11,053 bases of DNA from Acidobacteriota bacterium (lineage in GTDB: Bacteria > Acidobacteriota > Terriglobia > Terriglobales > Acidobacteriaceae). Both the position numbers and the translations under genes were made by a program. Below are positions 7,001 through 11,053 of this stretch, piece by piece. The stretch is from NCBI GenBank assembly GCA_021779695.1, contig JAJYAE010000137.1, positions 1 to 11,053 on the forward strand. Reading direction: 5' to 3'. Numbering within the stretch: position 1 is the first letter of the stretch; every line of letters starts with the position of its first letter. The notes beneath the pieces are model-generated. The model worked only from the letters and a program-made list of their open reading frames with translations, was not told the origin of the DNA and searched no databases.

Positions 7001-7685
7001 CTACACCTGGGATCACAACATCACGCACATCCGCGACAGCAACACGCGCAACCAGCAGCTCACGGCGTATGGCAGCTACGATCTGCCATTCGGCAAGGGC
7101 AAGCAGTTTGTGCCGGGCGCCAACCGGGTGACTGACCTGCTGATCGGCGGGTACCAGCTGAGCACAGTGTTGAGCTGGGCCGGCGGTCTTCCGTTCAGTG
7201 CCAACTACAACGAAGCCTGCACGAACGTACCGAACTGCGTGGCCAACGGCTCAGCGCCGAGCTGGCCAAGCTCAAACGGCGGTGCGCGGATGAAGACCAA
7301 CCTGACGGGCTTCACGGCGGGTAACAATGGAACCGGCACGAGGACCTTCTATCAGGCGCAGACGACGGACCTGCTGACGGATCCGGGAACGGGTGTCTTC
7401 AAGAATCCGGGTCTGGACACGATCGGCAACGTGAGGGGCAACTCTTATCGTGGTCCTACGCTGTTCAACACGGACATGGCGATCACGAAGGCCTTCACGA
7501 TTCACGAGAGCGTGGTGACCAAGTTCCGTATGGATGCGTTCAACGTCTTCAACCACATCAACCCGGGCAATCCGAGTGGCAATATCGAGTCGACAGGCAC
7601 AATCTCCAGCGAGGCGGCAGGCTGCTTCCCGAACGGCGATTGCGGACCGCGTCAGCTTGAATTCTCCCTCCGCGTTCAGTTCTAA
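4020..7685 (+). CDS. Oar-like TonB-dependent receptor with carboxypeptidase-regulatory-like domain
   Basis: This 1,221-residue outer-membrane protein begins with a signal peptide (MKKRMRTALALALVACAAML, cut after ARA near residue 27). Residues ~29-110 are a carboxypeptidase-regulatory-like beta-sandwich (SVYGSIFGTVTDSTGAAIPG, then TSNATGDYSVPHLIPDVYNLTVSAKGF). Residues ~135-255 resemble a plug (FELDGTDNQDPI at 199-210, AVVTAQTKSGTNQFHGDAYDF near 243-263). The rest is a large beta barrel with strand signatures such as AQDTWRATHNLTLNLGLRYE, ending RQLEFSLRVQF with a C-terminal Phe typical of barrel assembly. Such receptors are thought to import large ligands, often glycans or peptides, using TonB energy; the ligand here is unknown. 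ATG 4020 has AGGAG eight bases upstream. The frame is open further upstream, and ATG 3939 (GGGGAG eight bases before it) is an alternative adding 27 residues. Codons favour AAC, TAC, TTC, ATC and GGC, suggesting high expression. Confidence 0.95.
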   Translation: MKKRMRTALALALVACAAMLMSPAARAQSVYGSIFGTVTDSTGAAIPGATITVKDVSKGTIVTATSNATGDYSVPHLIPDVYNLTVSAKGFKAFSATGIQVLADTAPRIDPTMEIGAADTTVTVNAEQQPELKTDRADVSTVFDQQQVSSLPVGDQNFTNLQLLLPGAQLLGWSHAADENPQGSRQIQVDGQAFGGTAFELDGTDNQDPILGIIVINPSIDQVTETKITTQNYDAELGKAVSAVVTAQTKSGTNQFHGDAYDFRTGNANLARDPFSQAPDSIPAGLKNRMGGSIGGPIKKDKAFFFFNYEGQRQKVGTAATDTLPTSLLTETALGNTTGPSGIQGADFSEYLTQLGANGIIYDNSTGTPTPFASNVIPSSRLSPQALALLKLLEPYTKGIVPNTTGSVGNLDSNFHASGTGLFNSNQWTERADYSLSETMHAFERFSRFTDTLSGKVMFGAAGGPGFGVGNYGGNSQGANDSFASGMDIALNPKLLTDFRLAYYRYNVIDSKHDQNVEFANQIGIPGINFGTYFTGGAPGFSLSNIPGGSGGTQGNPVYGDGLNINRCNCPLTEREDQFQIVNNWTKIVGNHSFKVGADLRYARNLRVPSDTDRAGQLNFNQTVTSDPSLATPGGLSFASYLLGEVTSFGRYVSTNTNAKEFQKRTFFYAQDTWRATHNLTLNLGLRYEIYFPEAVNAAGNGALMNLNDGYLHVAGIGNVPSDMGWTWPVSKMFAPRIGAAYQLGEKTVIRAGYGRSFDIGVFGSIFGHVVTQNLPVLANQQINQPSTTAPAFTLAVGPKQYVPLSVPSNGLLPNPGSQVATKARPNPLSFPTIDAWNLSIQRALTPTLTLTVAYVANKGTHTLGDGDNNNTNPNEPGINLPGKYSVNGQTLHYDPTVPANTISANSGVSTGNLLQRYYAYSLTACKDPNYTTPNEPFITSGMCGWTNSIQYYGDNMNTEFDALQVTLAQQMIHGLSYTANYQWASAFDEQSGYYTWDHNITHIRDSNTRNQQLTAYGSYDLPFGKGKQFVPGANRVTDLLIGGYQLSTVLSWAGGLPFSANYNEACTNVPNCVANGSAPSWPSSNGGARMKTNLTGFTAGNNGTGTRTFYQAQTTDLLTDPGTGVFKNPGLDTIGNVRGNSYRGPTLFNTDMAITKAFTIHESVVTKFRMDAFNVFNHINPGNPSGNIESTGTISSEAAGCFPNGDCGPRQLEFSLRVQF

Positions 7686-7714
7686 TTCCGCGCGAGGAGC
7701 CGCAACAATAACTG

Positions 7715-7745
7715 TGAGGGGAGCTTCGGCTCCCCTCAATTTTTT
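7715..7745 (+). terminator. Strong intrinsic terminator of the receptor gene
   Basis: TGAGGGGAGC (7715-7724) pairs perfectly over ten bases with GCTCCCCTCA (7729-7738) around a TTCG loop closed by C-G, an exceptionally stable tetraloop. AATTTTTT follows. It lies 29 bases after the receptor stop and 98 bases before the next gene, so the receptor and TPR transcripts are probably mostly separate. Confidence 0.93.
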
Positions 7746-7843
7746 GAGCCCGTGTGCCGCAGCTCGGCGACGGCGTGCGGAAGGATGCGCCTACGCACAG
7801 AAGTGCGGGCGCGTGCAGCGGTACACTGCAGGAACAGGCATTT

Positions 7844-8890
7844 ATGGGAAAAATTGCAGTGAAGGTAATCTTGTTGTACCTGCTGAGCGCTACGTTTGCC
7901 GCAGCGGCGCAGCAGGCAGGAGCGCAAACAGAGGGCACGGCGACGCCGGCACCGGTAACGATTGAAGGAGCGCGCGCGCTTGCAGGGCGAGGCCAGCTGA
8001 GCGCGGCAATGCAGCAACTGGACGAGCTAGCGGCGCGGACGCCAGAACCAGCGGGCGTGGAGCGGCTGCGCGGGATTATCTACTATCAGCGTCAGGAGTT
8101 CATGGAGGCGATCCAGGCCTTTACAAAGGCGGCAGCGCAGGATCCGAACGATCGAGAATCGGTTGAAATGCACGGGGTGAGCCTGTTCCGGCTGGGACGG
8201 AGCCCGGAGGCGCTGCCATATCTGGAGAAGGCGCAAGCAGCGGTGCAAAGTACAAATGTTGATCCGAATTACGTGCTGGCACTTTGTTATGCCGATGTCC
8301 AGCGCTATGACGATTCGCGCAGGGCATTTGCGCGGCAGTTTGGTTTTCCGCCGGAGTCAGCGCAGGCGCATCTGCTGGCCGGACGAATGTTTCTGCGGCG
8401 AGAGTTACGGGAACAGGCGGGAGTGGAAGGAAATAGGGCCTTGCAGCTGGACGCCAGGTTGCCGCTGGCTCACGAACTGCTGGGCGAAGTGGCCCTGGCG
8501 AATGGCGATGTAGCGGGCGCGGTGCGGGAATTTGAAGCGGAACGCGCGATGGATCCGCTGAACGCGGAACTGTACAGCCGGCTGGGTGACGCCTATCTGC
8601 GGGTGGGAAACTACGACAAGGCGCAGCAGACACTGAATCGCGCGGTGCTGCTGATGCCCTATGCAACGGAGCCATTTATTCTGCTGGGCGAAACATTTTT
8701 AAAGCTTCAGGACCCGATTCAGGCGTTGCACTACCTGGTGCATGCGGAGCGAATGGACCCATCGAACTACATCACGCACAACCTGCTGGGGCAGGCGTAC
8801 AAGGCTGTAGGCAATCGTGATGCGGCAAACCGGGAGTTCAAGCTGGTGGTGGATTTGCAGCACCAGAACGACTCCGCGCCGGGGAAATAG
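7844..8890 (+). CDS. Exported tetratricopeptide-repeat protein (348 aa)
   Basis: ATG 7844 begins with a clear signal peptide (MGKIAVKVILLYLLSATFAA, cut after about residue 22 before QQAG). An AGGA lies about ten bases upstream; an in-frame GTG at 7754 would put 30 polar residues before the signal and is rejected. From about residue 40 to 340 the protein is TPR helical pairs: GRGQLSAAMQQLDELAARTP, RLGRSPEALPYLEKA, ANGDVAGAVREFEAERAMDP, RVGNYDKAQQTLNRAVLLMP, KLQDPIQALHYLVHAERMDP and AVGNRDAANREFKLVVDL. No catalytic motif is visible. TPR proteins are protein-protein scaffolds; in this locus it may assemble or load the receptor or the hydrolase in the periplasm, which is inference. The next gene starts three bases after its stop. 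No clear promoter was found in the 98 bases after the terminator. Confidence 0.9.
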   Translation: MGKIAVKVILLYLLSATFAAAAQQAGAQTEGTATPAPVTIEGARALAGRGQLSAAMQQLDELAARTPEPAGVERLRGIIYYQRQEFMEAIQAFTKAAAQDPNDRESVEMHGVSLFRLGRSPEALPYLEKAQAAVQSTNVDPNYVLALCYADVQRYDDSRRAFARQFGFPPESAQAHLLAGRMFLRRELREQAGVEGNRALQLDARLPLAHELLGEVALANGDVAGAVREFEAERAMDPLNAELYSRLGDAYLRVGNYDKAQQTLNRAVLLMPYATEPFILLGETFLKLQDPIQALHYLVHAERMDPSNYITHNLLGQAYKAVGNRDAANREFKLVVDLQHQNDSAPGK

Positions 8891-8893
8891 GCG

Positions 8894-10759
8894 ATGCACG
8901 GAGTGCGGAAGGCATGGACGCTGGCGGCACTTCTGGCGCTGGGATGGCAAGCAGCCGGCGCGGCGCAAACACCGAAGCCTGCGCATGAACCGCACGACAT
9001 GAAAAAAGCGACCTCACTGTTTCGCGAGGGGCTGACGGCGCGGGCAAGCGGGGAGTTGGATAAGGCGCAGAAGAAGTTTACAGAAGTGGTGCGCCTGGCT
9101 CCGCAGATTGCGGAGGGCCATGAGGCACTGGGCACAGTGCTGCTGGAGCAGGGCAAGACTCAGGAAGCGATTGCCGAGCTGACAGCCGCCGAGAAACTGA
9201 AGCCCAACGATGCAGGGAATGAAGCCGTGCTGGCGCAAGCCTACACGCAGGCAGGGGCTACGCAGGAGGCGCTGAAGCATTTTGCCATTGCCCAAAAGCT
9301 GGCCGGCGAGCCGGGTGGATCCGTTCTTGGCCCGGACTTCTATGACGCCTATGGGCGCATGCTGGCGGCAGATGGCAAACCGGAAGATGCACTTACGCAA
9401 TTCATCGCAGAAGAGGCGCTGACTGGACGAAGCGCTCGTCTGGATGATGTCATCGGGTCACTCTATGCGCAGCAGCAGGAGTGGATGAATGCGCGGGGGC
9501 GCTTTGAACAGGCGCTGCAACTGGATCCGAATTATCAACCGGCGCGGATTCACCTAGGGATCTTGCTGCGCACGCAACATGACGTGCCCGATGCGCTGGC
9601 GGTGCTGCAGCAAGCGGCAAACAAAACGCCACCCGATGCGCAGGCGCTGCTGGAGTATGGGCGGACGCTGGCGTTGGTGGGCAAGGACGACGAGGCTGCG
9701 ACGCAGTTTCAACAGGCGCTGAAAGCTGATCCGACAGCGACGGAAATTGGGCTGGAACTGGGCATGGCACTGCAGCGCGAAGGCCGCCAGGCAGATGCGA
9801 TCCCGTACTTCGAGCAGGCGCTCAAGAGCAATCCAAAGAATATGACAGCTCTGACGAACCTGGCGCTGGCCCAAACGATGACGGGCAACGCGAGAGGAGC
9901 ACTGGAGAACTACGCGGCGGCGTTGGCCCTGGCGCCGAAGAATCCGACCATCTACAAAGACCTTGGCGTGGCGCACGTGCAACTCTCGGCATTTGACGAG
10001 GCGATTGCAGACTTCAACAAGGCCATCGCCCTGGACCCGAACGACCCGGAGACGCACTACGACCTTGGGCTGGCTTACAAGTTCAAGGACCAGTATGAGA
10101 GTGCGATTGCGGAGCTGACCAAAGCGGGAGAGATGGACCCGAAGCTGCAGGATCCGCCTTACACGCTGGGGATTCTTCTGATGCAAATGGGAAGGCTGGA
10201 TGCAGCCGTGACGGAGCTGCGCAAGGCGGTGGCTCTACAGCCGCAGAATGGCGATGCGTGGGCGATTCTGGGGAGCACATTGAAACAGGCTTCTCGCCTG
10301 CCAGAAGCGGCTGCGGCACTGGAGACTGCAATTCCTTTGCTGCCGGGCCAGCCGGGTCCGCGTGTGACGCTGGCGGGCGTCTATGCTGAAGAGGCAGCGG
10401 ATCTGAAGACGCAGGCGGATGCAGCCGAGAGCGCAGGAAACGCAGCGCAGGCGGAGCAGCTCCGCGCGCAGATGAAAGAGCTGCGGGGCAAGGCGACAAC
10501 ATTGAGGCACGAAAGCGCGGAGCTGGCGCGAAGCGCAGTGAGCCGGCAGCGTGCGAACTTTGAGATGAACGCCGGAAACCAGGAGATGCTGCGCGGACAG
10601 ATTGCCGCGGCGGTGAGCCGCTATCAGCAGGCGATAGCGGCGGACGCGACGTTTGCGGCTCCGCATGAGCAACTGGCGATTGCCTACGAGCGGCAGGGTC
10701 GCACAGACGAGGCGGCAGCGGAGCGCGCGAAGGCCGCGGAGCTGGAGAAGACGAAGTAG
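8894..10759 (+). CDS. Exported tetratricopeptide-repeat protein (621 aa)
   Basis: ATG 8894 lies three bases after the previous stop, with GGGG nine bases upstream inside that gene's last codons, so translation is probably coupled. Residues 1-24 form a signal peptide (MHGVRKAWTLAALLALGWQA, cut near GAA-Q). About a dozen TPR units span ~40-480; the clearest are EGLTARASGELDKAQKKFTE, ALLEYGRTLALVGKDDEAAT, MALQREGRQADAIPYFEQAL, LGVAHVQLSAFDEAIADFNK and LGILLMQMGRLDAAVTELRK, many with the usual helix-closing DP/NP. Residues ~498-555 change to an Ala/Gln/Glu-rich helix (DLKTQADAAESAGNAAQAEQ, then LRAQMKELRGKATTLRHESA) that looks like a coiled coil, followed by a last TPR (MLRGQIAAAVSRYQQAIAAD, HEQLAIAYERQGRTDEAAAE). 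It has no enzyme motif and is probably a periplasmic or envelope scaffold working with its shorter neighbour; the partner is unknown. Confidence 0.9.
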   Translation: MHGVRKAWTLAALLALGWQAAGAAQTPKPAHEPHDMKKATSLFREGLTARASGELDKAQKKFTEVVRLAPQIAEGHEALGTVLLEQGKTQEAIAELTAAEKLKPNDAGNEAVLAQAYTQAGATQEALKHFAIAQKLAGEPGGSVLGPDFYDAYGRMLAADGKPEDALTQFIAEEALTGRSARLDDVIGSLYAQQQEWMNARGRFEQALQLDPNYQPARIHLGILLRTQHDVPDALAVLQQAANKTPPDAQALLEYGRTLALVGKDDEAATQFQQALKADPTATEIGLELGMALQREGRQADAIPYFEQALKSNPKNMTALTNLALAQTMTGNARGALENYAAALALAPKNPTIYKDLGVAHVQLSAFDEAIADFNKAIALDPNDPETHYDLGLAYKFKDQYESAIAELTKAGEMDPKLQDPPYTLGILLMQMGRLDAAVTELRKAVALQPQNGDAWAILGSTLKQASRLPEAAAALETAIPLLPGQPGPRVTLAGVYAEEAADLKTQADAAESAGNAAQAEQLRAQMKELRGKATTLRHESAELARSAVSRQRANFEMNAGNQEMLRGQIAAAVSRYQQAIAADATFAAPHEQLAIAYERQGRTDEAAAERAKAAELEKTK

Positions 10760-10776
10760 AACGGGAGGCCGATGAG

Positions 10777-11053
10777 ATGATTTGCAAAACGATGGGACGC
10801 GCGTTACGCATTGCAAGCGCGCTGGCTATGCTGGCCGCGCTGATAGCAACAGCGGCGCAGGCGCAACAGCGGTGGACGGAAGCCGAGGCGAATGCGTGGT
10901 ATGCGCGGCAACCCTGGCTGGTGGGCGCGGACTTTCTGCCGTCGACGGCGATCAACGAACTGGAGATGTGGCAGGCGGCGACGTTTGATCCCACGACGAT
11001 TGACCGCGAACTGGGATGGGCCGAGGGCGCGGGCATGAACACGATGCGCGTGT
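10777..11053 (+). CDS. Exported glycoside hydrolase-like protein, cellulase/1,4-beta-xylanase type (partial, N-terminus only)
   Basis: ATG 10777 opens a frame that runs off the window after 92 codons; the nearby ATG 10772 hits a stop at once. GGGAGG eight bases upstream (10763-10768) is a strong ribosome site. Residues 1-29 form a signal peptide (MICKTMGRALRIASALAMLA, ending ATAAQA before QQRW). The mature start RWTEAEANAWYARQPWLVGA, followed by DFLPSTAINELEMWQAATFD and then RELGWAEGAGMNTMRV, matches from memory the first strand and helix of a TIM-barrel family commonly annotated as cellulase-family glycosylhydrolase or 1,4-beta-xylanase. The catalytic glutamates would lie beyond the edge, so activity and substrate are unproven. 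It lies 17 bases after the TPR gene and is probably the third gene of the operon. Confidence 0.82.
   Translation, partial: MICKTMGRALRIASALAMLAALIATAAQAQQRWTEAEANAWYARQPWLVGADFLPSTAINELEMWQAATFDPTTIDRELGWAEGAGMNTMRV

Noticed and set aside
10083..11042. 319-codon minus-strand open frame at the right edge
   Set aside because: Ser/Pro/Ala-rich antisense shadow of the second TPR gene and the hydrolase start.

Overview
The window is GC-rich bacterial chromosome, most likely from an acidobacterium (Terriglobia/Acidobacteriaceae type). The main reason is a ~1,220-residue Oar-like TonB-dependent receptor with an N-terminal carboxypeptidase-regulatory-like domain. It sits beside secreted tetratricopeptide (TPR) proteins, a sigma factor/short membrane protein/DUF4252 operon and a multihaem cytochrome with a TPR tail, a combination common in that phylum. 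The assignment is inferred from gene families; no RNA gene is present to confirm it.

Left part, minus strand (positions 1395 down to 1): a compact, overlapping operon encodes an ECF-type sigma-70 factor, then a small single-pass membrane protein that is probably its anti-sigma partner, then an exported DUF4252 protein cut by the window edge. The junctions are an 11-base overlap and an ATGA overlap, so the three are probably co-translated. Divergent from this operon, across about 140 bases, is an exported seven-haem (7 x CxxCH) cytochrome c with a C-terminal TPR region (1536-3191).

Centre: about 830 bases without a convincing gene (3192-4019) hold several small inverted repeats, an 11-base direct repeat and a plausible sigma-70 promoter. 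They lead into the TonB-dependent receptor gene (4020-7685). A near-ideal intrinsic terminator with a UUCG loop follows it.

Right part, plus strand (7844 to the right edge): two exported TPR proteins (348 and 621 aa, 3 bases apart) and, 17 bases on, the N-terminal 92 residues of an exported protein resembling the cellulase/'1,4-beta-xylanase'-like TIM-barrel glycoside hydrolases. Receptor, TPR proteins and hydrolase together look like a carbohydrate capture-and-degradation locus: outer-membrane import, periplasmic or surface TPR scaffolds and an exported hydrolase, with no SusD gene in view. The substrate cannot be read from the window.

No mobile element, CRISPR array, tRNA or rRNA was seen. 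The families are known; the less familiar points are the gene combination, the haem-TPR fusion, the paired cysteines in the receptor and the structured leader region upstream of it.
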